This document shows positions 7,939 to 23,462 of a stretch of DNA of 38,908 nt, piece after piece. A model generated the notes under the pieces. It worked only from the letters and a program-made list of their open reading frames with translations, had not been told where the DNA came from and did not search any database. Location: the NCBI RefSeq assembly GCF_015024225.1, contig NZ_JACJGM010000043.1, positions 1 through 38,908 of the forward strand, written 5' to 3'. Both the position numbers and the translations under genes were made by a program. Numbering within the stretch: position 1 is the first letter of the stretch; each line of letters starts with the position of its first letter. Source of the DNA: Nocardioides lijunqiniae (GTDB lineage Bacteria > Actinomycetota > Actinomycetes > Propionibacteriales > Nocardioidaceae).

Positions 7939-8900
7939 AGCCCTTCCGCGAGCGCAACCCGGTCATGATCGGCGCCGTCAGCATCACCGTCCTGCTGCTG
8001 ATGCTCGTCGCCGCCTTCCGGGCCCAGGACCTGCCCCTCATCGGCGGCGGCGACACCTACTACGCCGCCTTCACCGAGGCCGGCGGGCTGAAGGCCAACG
8101 ACGAGGTCCGCATCGCGGGCGTGCGCGTGGGCAAGGTGGAGAAGGTCGAGCTGGCCGGCGACCACGTCCGGGTCACCTTCCGGGTCAAGACCGACTCCGC
8201 GTTCGGCAGCGAGACCCAGGCCGCCATCAAGGTCAAGACGCTGCTCGGCGCGATGTTCCTGGCGCTCGAGCCGGCCGGCAAGGACCAGCTCGACGACGGC
8301 AGCGAGATCCCCGTCGAGCGCACGAGCTCGCCGTTCGACGTCGTGGAGGCCTTCTCGGGGCTCGCCGAGACCTCCGCCGACATCGACACCGACCAGCTGG
8401 CCGAGTCGCTGACGACGCTGGCCGACCTCACCCGCAACACCCCCGACGAGTTCCGCGCCGCCCTGGGCGGGGTGTCCGCGCTCTCGCGGACCATCGCCTC
8501 GCGCGACGCCCAGATCAACACCCTGCTGCAGAACCTCGACCGGGTCACCACCGTCCTGGACGAGCGCGACGAGGACATCATCGGCCTGATGCGCGACTCC
8601 GACGTCCTCTTCCGCGCGCTCGTGGCGCGGCGCGAGGCCGTCCACGACCTGCTGGTGTCGACCTCGACGCTCTCGCGCGAGCTGACGCTGCTGGTCAAGC
8701 AGACCCGCCAGGACCTCAAGCCGGCCCTGCTCAAGCTGGAGGAGGTCGTCGACGTGCTCAACAAGAACGAGGACAACCTCGACAACAGCCTGCGCCTGAT
8801 GGCGCCGTTCTACCGGGTCTTCGCCAACACCCTGGGCAACGGGCCGTGGTTCGACACCTACATCCAGAACCTCCCCCCGGTCGGGACGATCCAGCCATGA
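7935..8900 (+). CDS. mceC: MceC, MlaD-domain protein
   Basis: The third Mce subunit has 321 residues from the ATG at 7935, which overlaps the mceB stop as ATGA; a GTG at 7923 would add four residues. A membrane anchor (about 11-30) is followed by an MCE domain (about 40-118, GLKANDEVRIAGVRVGKVE, TLLGAMFLALEP) and a helical domain predicted to extend the hexameric barrel. It is shorter at the C-terminus than MceA and MceE, ending near the family NGPWFDTYIQN motif. Its stop overlaps the mceD start (ATGA). Confidence 0.92.
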   Translation: MKPFRERNPVMIGAVSITVLLLMLVAAFRAQDLPLIGGGDTYYAAFTEAGGLKANDEVRIAGVRVGKVEKVELAGDHVRVTFRVKTDSAFGSETQAAIKVKTLLGAMFLALEPAGKDQLDDGSEIPVERTSSPFDVVEAFSGLAETSADIDTDQLAESLTTLADLTRNTPDEFRAALGGVSALSRTIASRDAQINTLLQNLDRVTTVLDERDEDIIGLMRDSDVLFRALVARREAVHDLLVSTSTLSRELTLLVKQTRQDLKPALLKLEEVVDVLNKNEDNLDNSLRLMAPFYRVFANTLGNGPWFDTYIQNLPPVGTIQP

Positions 8901-10036
8901 CGACGCTGAAGAAGTACCTCGTGCCCCTGCTGGTCCTGGGCCTCGTCGTGGCCGCGGTGCTGGCCATGACCGGCGGGGACGAGCAGAAGCGACTCACGGC
9001 CCACTTCCCGCGCACCATCTCGGTCTACGAGGGCAGCGAGGTGCGGGTGCTCGGCGTCCCCATCGGCTCCGTCGAGCGGGTGACGCCCTCGGGCACCGAC
9101 GTCGAGGTCACGATGACCTACGACGCCGCGGTGAAGATCCCCGAGGACGCGAAGGCCGTCATCATCGCGCCGTCCATCGTGGGCGACCGCTACATCCAGC
9201 TGACCCCGGTCTACACCGAGGGCGAGGTGCTCGCCGACAACGTCGAGCTCGACGAGGGTCGCACCGCGGTGCCCCTGGAGCTCGACCAGATCTACTCCAG
9301 CCTCGACCGGCTCAACGTCGCGCTGGGACCCGACGGGGCCAACTCCGAGGGTGCGCTGACCGACCTGCTCGAGACCACGGCCGAGAACTTCGGCGGCCAG
9401 GGCGAGCAGCTCAACGAGACCATCCGGGACTTCAGCACGCTCACCCGGACGCTGGACAACAACAAGGAGGAGCTCTTCGGCTCCGCCGAGCAGCTCGGCA
9501 AGTTCATCGAGACCCTCGCCGACAACGACGCGACCGTGCAGCGCTTCAACTCCTCGCTCGGCTCGGTGTCGACGATGCTGTCGGGGGAGCGCCAGGAGCT
9601 GGCGGCCGCGCTGAGCAACCTCGCCGAGGCCCTGGGCCAGGTGGGCACCTTCGTCCGCGACAACAAGGACGTGCTGGGCCGCAACATCAAGAAGATCAAC
9701 CGCGTCGCCAAGGTCCTGGTCAAGCAGCGTGGTGCCCTGGACGAGACCCTCAAGCTCGCCCCGCTGGCCCTCAACAACCTGGCGCTGACCTACAACCCCG
9801 ACGCCGGCACGCTCGACACCAACGCCAACATCGGCAACCTGGAGAACGAGATCGTCAACAACCCCGAGATCCTGCTCTGCAGCCTCGTGGCCGAGCAGGA
9901 CACCACGGGCCGGCTGTGCGACCTGATCGAGTCGCTGCCGTTCCCCAAGCGGACGCCGTTCGGCGCCGGCACCGGGACCGGCTACGGAGCGGCCTTCGAC
10001 CCCACCCTCGGCGGTCTCGTGGAGGTGGACCGGTGA
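8897..10036 (+). CDS. mceD: MceD, MlaD-domain protein
   Basis: The fourth Mce subunit has 379 residues. The ATG at 8897 overlaps the mceC stop (ATGA). The N-terminal anchor is residues 7-24 (YLVPLLVLGLVVAAVLAM); the MCE domain spans about 33-112 (YEGSEVRVLGVPIGSVE and SIVGDRYIQLTP). A long helical section and a C-terminal stretch with two cysteines (around LLCSLVAEQDTTGRLCDL) follow; these could form a disulfide outside the membrane. The stop overlaps the next start as GTGA. Confidence 0.91.
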   Translation: MTTLKKYLVPLLVLGLVVAAVLAMTGGDEQKRLTAHFPRTISVYEGSEVRVLGVPIGSVERVTPSGTDVEVTMTYDAAVKIPEDAKAVIIAPSIVGDRYIQLTPVYTEGEVLADNVELDEGRTAVPLELDQIYSSLDRLNVALGPDGANSEGALTDLLETTAENFGGQGEQLNETIRDFSTLTRTLDNNKEELFGSAEQLGKFIETLADNDATVQRFNSSLGSVSTMLSGERQELAAALSNLAEALGQVGTFVRDNKDVLGRNIKKINRVAKVLVKQRGALDETLKLAPLALNNLALTYNPDAGTLDTNANIGNLENEIVNNPEILLCSLVAEQDTTGRLCDLIESLPFPKRTPFGAGTGTGYGAAFDPTLGGLVEVDR

Positions 10037-11505
10037 CGGCCCGCACGGTGAAGGCCCGCACGAGGACGCCGATGAGGGCACGGCTGCGGCTGCTGGTGGC
10101 CATGCTGCTCGGGAGCCTCGCCCTCAGCGCCTGCGACTTCGACGTCTACAGCCTGCCGCTCCCCGGTGGCACCAGCGCCGGCGACGACGCGATCCGGGTG
10201 GAGGTCATGTTCGCCGACGTCCTCGACCTGGTGCCGCAGTCGACGGTCAAGGTCAACGACGTCAGCGTCGGCCAGGTCACCGACGTGGAGCTCGAGGGCA
10301 CGGTCGCGAAGGTGACCATCGAGCTGCGCGGCGACACCGAGCTTCCCGACAAGCCCATCGCCGAGATCCGCCAGACCAGCCTGCTGGGCGAGAAGTTCGT
10401 GTCCCTCAAGGCGCCGGAGGACGGCGGCACGGGCGAGCTCGGCGACGGCGACGTCATCCCGATCGAGCGCACCGGCCGCAACCCCGAGGTGGAGGAGGTG
10501 CTGGGCGCGCTCAGCCTCCTGCTCAACGGCGGCGGCGTCGCGCAGCTCAAGACCATCACCCGCGAGCTCAACCTCGCCCTCGAGGGGCGCGAGGACAGTG
10601 CCAAGTCCGTGCTCGTCCAGATCGACCAGCTGATGGGGCAGCTGGCCGACAACAAGGACGGCATCGTCGACGCCATCGAGTCCCTCAACCGGCTGTCGGT
10701 CGCGGCCAACCGGCAGGAGGGCGTCATCAACTCCGCGCTCGCCGAGCTGCCCAGCGCGCTCACCTCGCTCGACGCCCAGCGTGGCGACCTGGTGAAGATG
10801 CTGCAGGCCCTCAACCGGCTCGGCGACGTCGGAGTCCGGGTGATCCGCGAGTCCAAGGACGTCACGATCGACTCGATCCGCCAGCTGCAGCCGGTCCTGA
10901 CCCAGCTCGCCAACTCCGGCGACAGCTTCGTGAAGGCGTTCAACGTCTTCCTCACCTATCCCTTCGTCGACGAGGTCGTGGGCCGCGACCCGCAGGTGGC
11001 CCGCAACCTGCACATGGGCGACTACACCAACCTCTCGATCACCCTCGACCTCGACCTGGGCGCTGGCCTGCCCGCGGTCGGCGTGCCGTGCACCACGCTG
11101 CCCGAGATCCCCGACGACCTGCCCCTCGACGAGGTGCTGGATCTGCCGAAGCTGTGCCAGGGGGCCTCGGACGCCATCACCCGGTGCCTGACCGAGAAGA
11201 CCGCGGAGGCCTGCCTGGGCCTGCCCGGCGGCGTCGTCGCGGCCGTGTGCGCCGCCAGCCCGATCAAGCTGCCCGTCCTGTGCCCCGGCGGCACCGGTGA
11301 CGGCGGCGGCGGTGGTGGCGTCATCCCGCTGCCCGACCTGCCCCTGCCCCTGCCCGACCTGCCGGGCCCGCTGGGCGGCCTGGGCCGCACCGGCTTCGGC
11401 GACGACGACGGTCCACCGGACCGCGGACCCACGATGGGACAGCTCATGGAGGTCTACGACCCCGACCTGGTGTCGCTCCTCGTCCCGGGGATGGTGGTCC
11501 GGTGA
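10033..11505 (+). CDS. mceE: MceE lipoprotein (LprK-like)
   Basis: The fifth Mce subunit has 490 residues from the GTG at 10033, which overlaps the mceD stop (GTGA). It is the only member of the set with a lipobox, LSAC with the acylated Cys at residue 34, matching the rule that MceE proteins (LprK/LprL class) are lipoproteins. An alternative ATG at 10072 has GAGGA 5 nt upstream and would give a more typical signal peptide (Cys21). The MCE domain follows at about residues 52-133 (STVKVNDVSVGQVTDVE, SLLGEKFVSLKAP). A helical region and a cysteine-rich, Gly/Pro-rich tail follow (about 350-470, with PLPDLPLPLPDLP repeats). The next gene overlaps as GTGA. Confidence 0.92.
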   Translation: MTARTVKARTRTPMRARLRLLVAMLLGSLALSACDFDVYSLPLPGGTSAGDDAIRVEVMFADVLDLVPQSTVKVNDVSVGQVTDVELEGTVAKVTIELRGDTELPDKPIAEIRQTSLLGEKFVSLKAPEDGGTGELGDGDVIPIERTGRNPEVEEVLGALSLLLNGGGVAQLKTITRELNLALEGREDSAKSVLVQIDQLMGQLADNKDGIVDAIESLNRLSVAANRQEGVINSALAELPSALTSLDAQRGDLVKMLQALNRLGDVGVRVIRESKDVTIDSIRQLQPVLTQLANSGDSFVKAFNVFLTYPFVDEVVGRDPQVARNLHMGDYTNLSITLDLDLGAGLPAVGVPCTTLPEIPDDLPLDEVLDLPKLCQGASDAITRCLTEKTAEACLGLPGGVVAAVCAASPIKLPVLCPGGTGDGGGGGGVIPLPDLPLPLPDLPGPLGGLGRTGFGDDDGPPDRGPTMGQLMEVYDPDLVSLLVPGMVVR

Positions 11506-12755
11506 TCACCCGCCGCACCAAGGTCCAGCTCCTGGTCTTCGTCGTCATCACGCTGCTCGGCGTGACCTACGTCGGCGCGCGCTACGCCAAGCTGGACCGG
11601 CTGCTGGTCGACGACAGCTACACCGTGGTCGCCCACTTCCCCGAGTCCGGCGGCATCTTCGCCGGCGGCGAGGTGAGCTACCGCGGCGTCAAGGTCGGGA
11701 CCGTCGACAAGCTCGTGCTGACCGACGAGGGCGTCGACGTCCACCTCGGCATCGACAACGAGTTCGACGAGATCCCCGCCGACACCCTCGCCGTCGTCGG
11801 CAACCGCTCCGCCGTGGGGGAGCAGTACGTCGAGCTCCAGCCCAAGGTCGACGACGGGCCCTACCTGGAGGGCGACTCCGAGATCGCGGTGACCGACACG
11901 CGGACGCCCATCTCCACCAACCAGCTCCTGACGAACCTGTCCAACACGGTCTCGTCGGTCGACCAGGACGCGCTGCGCACGACGGTGGACGAGTTCGGGC
12001 TCGCCTTCGCCGGCGCCGGCGACGACCTGCAGACGATCATCGACTCCGGCACGTCCTTCATCGAGGTGGCCAACCGCAACTTCGACGTCACCTCGCGCCT
12101 GATCGAGGACAGCAACGTCGTCCTCAACGGCCAGATCCGCTCCGAGAGCGCGCTGCGCACGTTCGCCCGCGAGCTCGCGCTGTTCAGCGACACGCTCGCG
12201 GACGCCGACGGCGACCTGCGCCAGGTGATCGACACCGGGTCGGCCACCGCGACGCAGCTGCGGACGTTCCTCGAGGACAACCAGGTCGAGCTGGGCAGCC
12301 TGATCAACAACCTCGTGACCACCGGCAACGTCATCGTCAAGCGCCTCGACGGCGTCGCGCAGGTGCTGGTCATCTACCCCTACGTCGTCGAGGGCGGCTT
12401 CACCGTCGTCTCCAAGTCGCCCAACGGCCTCTACGACGCCCACTTCGGCCTGATCCTCACCAACACCCCGGTGTGCCGCAAGGGCTACGAGGGCACCGAC
12501 CGGCGCATCCCCCAGGACGGCTCGAACCGGCCCATGAACGAGAACGCCCGGTGCGCCGAGGCCGCCTCGCAGAGCAACGCGCGCGGCTCGCAGAACCTCA
12601 ACCGCGTGGTCGGCTCCTTCGACCAGACGACCGGCCGGCTGAGCTGGGGCGCCCCCGGCACCGCGTCGCCGAGCGGTAGCGTGGCCCCGCCGTCCCTGGG
12701 AGAGGAGTCGTGGAAGTGGCTGTACCTCCAGCCTCTGGCGACGAACCGCCGGTGA
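11502..12755 (+). CDS. mceF: MceF, MlaD-domain protein
   Basis: The sixth Mce subunit has 417 residues; its GTG start overlaps the mceE stop. The membrane anchor is at about residues 8-26 (VQLLVFVVITLLGVTYVG) and the MCE domain at about 39-118 (GGEVSYRGVKVGTVDKL, SAVGEQYVELQPK). The helical region contains several DDLQTIIDSGTSF/IEDSNVVLNGQ type segments, typical of MceF. Completing a set of six Mce proteins in the order A-F indicates one dedicated transporter. The last 46 nt may overlap the next gene. Confidence 0.92.
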   Translation: MITRRTKVQLLVFVVITLLGVTYVGARYAKLDRLLVDDSYTVVAHFPESGGIFAGGEVSYRGVKVGTVDKLVLTDEGVDVHLGIDNEFDEIPADTLAVVGNRSAVGEQYVELQPKVDDGPYLEGDSEIAVTDTRTPISTNQLLTNLSNTVSSVDQDALRTTVDEFGLAFAGAGDDLQTIIDSGTSFIEVANRNFDVTSRLIEDSNVVLNGQIRSESALRTFARELALFSDTLADADGDLRQVIDTGSATATQLRTFLEDNQVELGSLINNLVTTGNVIVKRLDGVAQVLVIYPYVVEGGFTVVSKSPNGLYDAHFGLILTNTPVCRKGYEGTDRRIPQDGSNRPMNENARCAEAASQSNARGSQNLNRVVGSFDQTTGRLSWGAPGTASPSGSVAPPSLGEESWKWLYLQPLATNRR

Positions 12756-13468
12756 CCGACGACCGCGTCGCGACCTCCACGCCCCGCCCGGCCCGCCGTC
12801 GTACGCGGCTGCCGCGCGCGGTCGTGCCCGTGCTCGTCGTCGTCGTCATCGCGTGCCTCGGCTCGCTCGGCTACCTCGCCGGCTCGCGGGCCGAGGACGG
12901 CGCCTCCCCGAGCGAGCGGGTGGCCGCGGTGTTCGGCGAGGACGACTCGGCGGTCCGTGAGCGCGAGAGCGCCATGTCGCAGGCCGAGCAGTTCGTCCTG
13001 CGCGTGCACACCTACGGGCCCCAGCTGCTCGACGCGAAGAACGCGATGCCGGAGTACCGCGAGCTGGTCTCCGAGGTGATGACGCCCAAGTTCGGCGCCG
13101 ACTTCGAGGAGCAGGCCGGCCTGGCGGAGGCCACCGTGGCCCAGGCGGGGGTCGCCCGCACCGCCGAGGTGTTCTCCTACGGCACGGCGACCATCGACGA
13201 CGACTCCGCCACCGTGCTGGTGGCCGGCTCGTTCGCCACCTCCTACCCCGACCCGCAGGCGCCCGAGGACTCGGCCAAGCGCATCGACACCGACGCGATC
13301 CCGTTCCGCTACGAGGTGTCGCTCAAGAGGATCGACGGCGACTGGCTGGTCGACGCCTTCCAGGACCTCACGGGGGAGCCCGAGCAGGGGCAGCTCCCGC
13401 AGCAGCTGCCGCAGGATCCCTCGGAGCCGGCAGCGCCCCTGGTTCCCGAGGAGGGGGCCACGCCATGA
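12710..13468 (+). CDS. Mce-associated membrane protein (Mas-like)
   Basis: This 252-residue protein has an Arg/Pro-rich cytosolic N-terminus, one membrane segment (about 37-58) and an outside domain (about 75-230) resembling the Mas/Omam proteins encoded after MceF in actinobacteria; those mycobacterial proteins stabilise or interact with Mce complexes. The outside domain has the NTF2/SnoaL-like ending with RIDGDWLVDAF. Two starts are possible: GTG 12710 (GGGAGAGG just upstream, 46 nt overlap with mceF) or GTG 12752, which overlaps the mceF stop as GTGA like the other junctions and would remove 14 residues. The tail after residue 230 is Pro/Gln-rich. The exact function is unknown. Confidence 0.82.
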   Translation: MEVAVPPASGDEPPVTDDRVATSTPRPARRRTRLPRAVVPVLVVVVIACLGSLGYLAGSRAEDGASPSERVAAVFGEDDSAVRERESAMSQAEQFVLRVHTYGPQLLDAKNAMPEYRELVSEVMTPKFGADFEEQAGLAEATVAQAGVARTAEVFSYGTATIDDDSATVLVAGSFATSYPDPQAPEDSAKRIDTDAIPFRYEVSLKRIDGDWLVDAFQDLTGEPEQGQLPQQLPQDPSEPAAPLVPEEGATP

Positions 13469-14250
13469 CGCCGCACTGGTACGACCTGCTCGACGTGGAG
13501 CGCGACGCCTCGCCGGAGGAGATCCGCGCGGCCTGGAGGGCCGCGATCGCCGATCTCGAGCCCGACGACCGGCGCTTCCGGGTGTTCAACGAGGCCGGCA
13601 CGGTCCTGCTCGACCCCGAGCGGCGCGCCGCCTACGACGCGACCCTGCCGCCGCAGGAGGCCCCCGAGGAGCCCGAAGCGCCAGAGGCGCCCGAGGGCGA
13701 CGCCGCGGGGGAGCCCGTGGTCCAGGACGAGCCCGTCCCTGCTGGACCCGACGCCGGGCCCGACGCTGGGGCCCGCACCGGCGCTCCGCTCTGGGTCGTG
13801 GCCGCGCTGGCCGTGCTCGCGCTGGCGGCCGTCGTGGCGACGGTCTTCGCCTGGACCCGCCCGGCGCCGGTGGACGAGGATGCCGCGCGCGCGGCCGCCC
13901 GGACCGCCGTCGTCCCCGTCCTCTCCTACGACTACCGCACGCTCGAGGAGGACGCCGCCGCGGCCCGCGGCTACCTCACCCCGGCGTTCCGCAAGCTCTA
14001 CGACGACACGTTCACCCTGCTGGAGGAGAACGCCCCCCGCACCCGGACCGTGGTCTCGGTCGAGGAGCCGCTGGCGGACGCGGTGGTGCGCTCCAGCGAG
14101 GACCGCGTGGACGTGCTGCTCTACGTCAACCAGCCCACGACCAACGCGCAGGGCTCGGTGACCTACCGCAACCAGGTGACCCTGGAGATGCGCCTGGTCG
14201 ACGGCGAGTGGCTCGTCGACGACCTGCGCACCGACCGCGCGCAGCGCTGA
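13465..14250 (+). CDS. Degenerate J-domain fused to a membrane segment and Mce-associated outer domain
   Basis: This 261-residue protein ends the mce operon and overlaps its neighbour as ATGA. Residues 5-59 align with a J-domain: helix I (WYDLLDVERDASPEEIRAA), helix II, loop, helix III and the final FNEAGTVLLDPERRAAYD. The invariant HPD that stimulates Hsp70 reads Glu32-Pro33-Asp34, so canonical DnaK stimulation is doubtful. An acidic Pro-rich linker (62-105) leads to one membrane helix (109-130) and an outside domain (135-260) of the same NTF2-like style as the previous gene, ending RLVDGEWLVDDLR. The topology places the J-like domain in the cytosol, near the MceG ATPase. A coupling or assembly role is inference; the fold calls come from sequence pattern only. 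Confidence 0.75.
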   Translation: MTPHWYDLLDVERDASPEEIRAAWRAAIADLEPDDRRFRVFNEAGTVLLDPERRAAYDATLPPQEAPEEPEAPEAPEGDAAGEPVVQDEPVPAGPDAGPDAGARTGAPLWVVAALAVLALAAVVATVFAWTRPAPVDEDAARAAARTAVVPVLSYDYRTLEEDAAAARGYLTPAFRKLYDDTFTLLEENAPRTRTVVSVEEPLADAVVRSSEDRVDVLLYVNQPTTNAQGSVTYRNQVTLEMRLVDGEWLVDDLRTDRAQR

Positions 14251-14310
14251 GCGCCCGCCCCGGGGGAGCCCCAGAAGAGCCCTGAGATCCACCGCGCGCC
14301 GTGGCGGTGC

Positions 14311-14339
14311 TTGACCTGGGCGCCGTGCTGGCGCATGAT
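14311..14339 (+). promoter_or_regulatory. Candidate upstream promoter of rpoB (P1)
   Basis: TTGACC (14311-14316), a 17 nt spacer and CATGAT (14334-14339). It lies 61 nt after the end of the mce operon and would give a leader of about 160 nt. Confidence 0.5.
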
Positions 14340-14374
14340 CCTCGCGACGCTCATCGTTGCGGTGCATGCAGAGG

Positions 14375-14403
14375 TTGTTGTGCGCCCCGGAGTCGTGTAT
14401 GGT
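14375..14403 (+). promoter_or_regulatory. Promoter of rpoB (P2)
   Basis: TTGTTG (14375-14380), exactly 17 nt, then TATGGT (14398-14403), the better of two tandem promoters. The expected start near 14410 gives a leader of about 94 nt before rpoB. Tandem promoters before rpoB are common in actinobacteria. Confidence 0.6.
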
Positions 14404-14503
14404 AGCGCATTGCGCCTGCCCTCAAATACTTGTCATCCTGCCCGGTGGTTGAGCCTGTGGTGGGTGGGCGCGTCTCTCACAGCGACACGTCGAAGGACAA
14501 ATC

Positions 14504-17995
<3,492 letters not shown>

Positions 17996-17998
17996 GTC

Positions 17999-18030
17999 GC
18001 CGGCGCCCCTGCACCGTCAGGGGCGCCGGC
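17999..18030 (+). other. Perfect hairpin between rpoB and rpoC
   Basis: A 13-bp perfect stem (17999-18011 with 18018-18030) with a 6 nt loop lies just after the rpoB stop, followed by a C/T-rich stretch (18031-18058). It could be a partial terminator, an RNase processing site or an mRNA stabiliser. Full termination is unlikely because rpoC has no clear promoter of its own here. Confidence 0.7.
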
Positions 18031-18084
18031 CTCCGCCCCCCATTTCTTCTTATCTCTTAAGTACTACGAAGGGTTGCAGCCATC

Positions 18085-21966
<3,882 letters not shown>

Positions 21967-21970
21967 CGGC

Positions 21971-21996
21971 CTCTCCCGCCGCTCGCGGCGGGAGAG
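21971..21996 (+). terminator. Terminator hairpin after rpoC
   Basis: A 12-bp perfect stem (21971-21982 with 21985-21996) lies 4 nt after the rpoC stop; the nominal loop is 2 nt, so one or two inner pairs probably open. Confidence 0.65.
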
Positions 21997-22093
21997 ACCG
22001 AGCCGCAAAGGTTGAGGAGTGTCGGCACGGACCGCGCGTCAGCGCGGGACGTGCGACACGTCTCGAAACCAGATCGGCACCAGCAGCACGACC

Positions 22094-22122
22094 AGCCCCG
22101 CCACCAGCCCGGTGGCGGGGCT
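22094..22122 (+). terminator. Second terminator hairpin downstream of rpoC
   Basis: A 12-bp perfect stem (22094-22105 with 22111-22122) with a 5 nt loop, followed by TCGTCGCT. It is the stronger candidate for the end of the rpoBC transcript. Confidence 0.7.
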
Positions 22123-22136
22123 TCGTCGCTCTCGTC

Positions 22137-22175
22137 GGTGGTTTCGAGGCTCGCTTCGCTCGCACCTCGACCACC
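22137..22175. repeat. Short palindromic intergenic element
   Basis: The arms GGTGGTTTCGAGG (22137-22149) and CCTCGACCACC (22165-22175) are complementary except for two unpaired T. They flank a core with the direct repeat GCTCGC-TTC-GCTCGC. This resembles the dispersed palindromic elements I recall from Nocardioides intergenic regions; the copy number was not checked. Confidence 0.6.
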
Positions 22176-22223
22176 GTCGGCCCTGCCGGGGCGCCGTCAC
22201 CGCCCGGCTGAGAGAATCGAGGC

Positions 22224-23462
22224 GTGACCACGATGCCCGCCCACACCGACGTGCTGGTGGTGGGCGCCGGGCCGGCCGGGTCGGCCGCGGCGGCGTGGGC
22301 GGCCCGTGGCGGCGCGGACGTCGTGCTCGCGGACGCGGCGGTGTTCCCCCGCGACAAGACCTGCGGCGACGGCCTCACCCCGCGCGCGATCGGCGAGCTG
22401 CAGCGCCTCGGCCTCGAGGACTGGCTGCGCGCCCACACCGTCAACCAGGGCCTGCGCGCCCACGGCTTCGGCCAGACCCTCCTGCTGCCCTGGCCCGGCG
22501 GCACGCTCCCGGCGTGGGGCAGCGCGGTAGCGCGCACCGAGCTCGACGACCACCTGCGCACGACCGCCATCAAGTCCGGCGCCACCGCGATCGACGGCGT
22601 CCGCGCGGTCGACGTACGGCGTGAGGGCGCGCGGGTCGCGGCGGTGGTCTTCCAGCGGGGCGAGGAGCGCTTCGAGATCGCCTGCCGGCGCCTGGTCGTC
22701 GCCGACGGCGTCCGCTCGCCGTTGGGCAAGATCCTGGGCCGCGAGTGGCACCGCGACACCGTCTACGGCGTCGCCGGGCGCGCCTACATCGCCTCGACGA
22801 TGTCCGACGACCCCTGGATCAGCTCGCACCTGGAGCTGCGCGGCGAGGACGGCGAGATCCTGTCGGGCTACGGGTGGATCTTCCCGCTGGGCACCGGCGA
22901 GGTGAACATCGGTGTCGGCACCCTCGCCACGGCCAAGCGGCCCGCCAACATCGCGATCAAGCCGCTGATGTCGTTCTACGCCGACGAGCGGCGCGAGGAG
23001 TTCGGGCTCTCCGGCGACCTGCGGCTGCCCACCTCGGCGCTGCTGCCGATGGGCGGGGCCGTCTCGCACGTGGCCGGCGCCAACTGGGCCCTGATCGGCG
23101 ACGCGGCCGGCTGCGTCAACCCGCTCAACGGCGAGGGCATCGACTACGGCCTCGAGACCGGCCGCCTGGTGGCGCAGGTCATGGCCGAGACCGACGACCT
23201 CGCGACCGTGTGGCCCTCGCTGCTGCGCGAGCACTACGGCGAGTCCTTCTCGATCGCGCGCCGACTGGCCGGGCTGGTCACCGTGCCGCGGCTGCTGCCC
23301 ACGCTCGGGCCGGCCGGGATGCGCTCGGACTGGCTGATGACCCTGGCCCTGCGCTGGATGGGCAACCTGGTCACCGACGAGGACCGCGACCGTGCGGCCC
23401 GGGTGTGGCGCTGGGCCGGGCGCCGCTCGCTCGCCCGCGACAGCCGGCCGCCCTTCACATGA
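22224..23462 (+). CDS. Geranylgeranyl reductase family FAD-dependent oxidoreductase
   Basis: This 412-residue flavoprotein reduces isoprenoid side chains in related enzymes; the actinobacterial relative MenJ reduces one double bond of the menaquinone tail. The FAD-binding GAGPAGSAAA motif is at residues 14-23, followed by DKTCGDGLTPRAI (about 46-58), the conserved reductase block, and the second FAD motif ALIGDAAGCVNPLNGEGIDYGLETG (about 289-313). The GTG at 22224 is used; GAGAAT at 22212-22217 leaves exactly 6 nt, so the mRNA may be leaderless. An ATG three codons on is the alternative. The next gene overlaps as ATGA. The quinone role is inferred from the family, as no men genes are in the window. 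Confidence 0.88.
   Translation: MTTMPAHTDVLVVGAGPAGSAAAAWAARGGADVVLADAAVFPRDKTCGDGLTPRAIGELQRLGLEDWLRAHTVNQGLRAHGFGQTLLLPWPGGTLPAWGSAVARTELDDHLRTTAIKSGATAIDGVRAVDVRREGARVAAVVFQRGEERFEIACRRLVVADGVRSPLGKILGREWHRDTVYGVAGRAYIASTMSDDPWISSHLELRGEDGEILSGYGWIFPLGTGEVNIGVGTLATAKRPANIAIKPLMSFYADERREEFGLSGDLRLPTSALLPMGGAVSHVAGANWALIGDAAGCVNPLNGEGIDYGLETGRLVAQVMAETDDLATVWPSLLREHYGESFSIARRLAGLVTVPRLLPTLGPAGMRSDWLMTLALRWMGNLVTDEDRDRAARVWRWAGRRSLARDSRPPFT

Noticed and set aside
11293..11378. Gly-rich and PLPDLP repeats in mceE as a sign of frameshift
   Set aside because: The frame stays open and ends with a conserved-looking tail that overlaps mceF normally.
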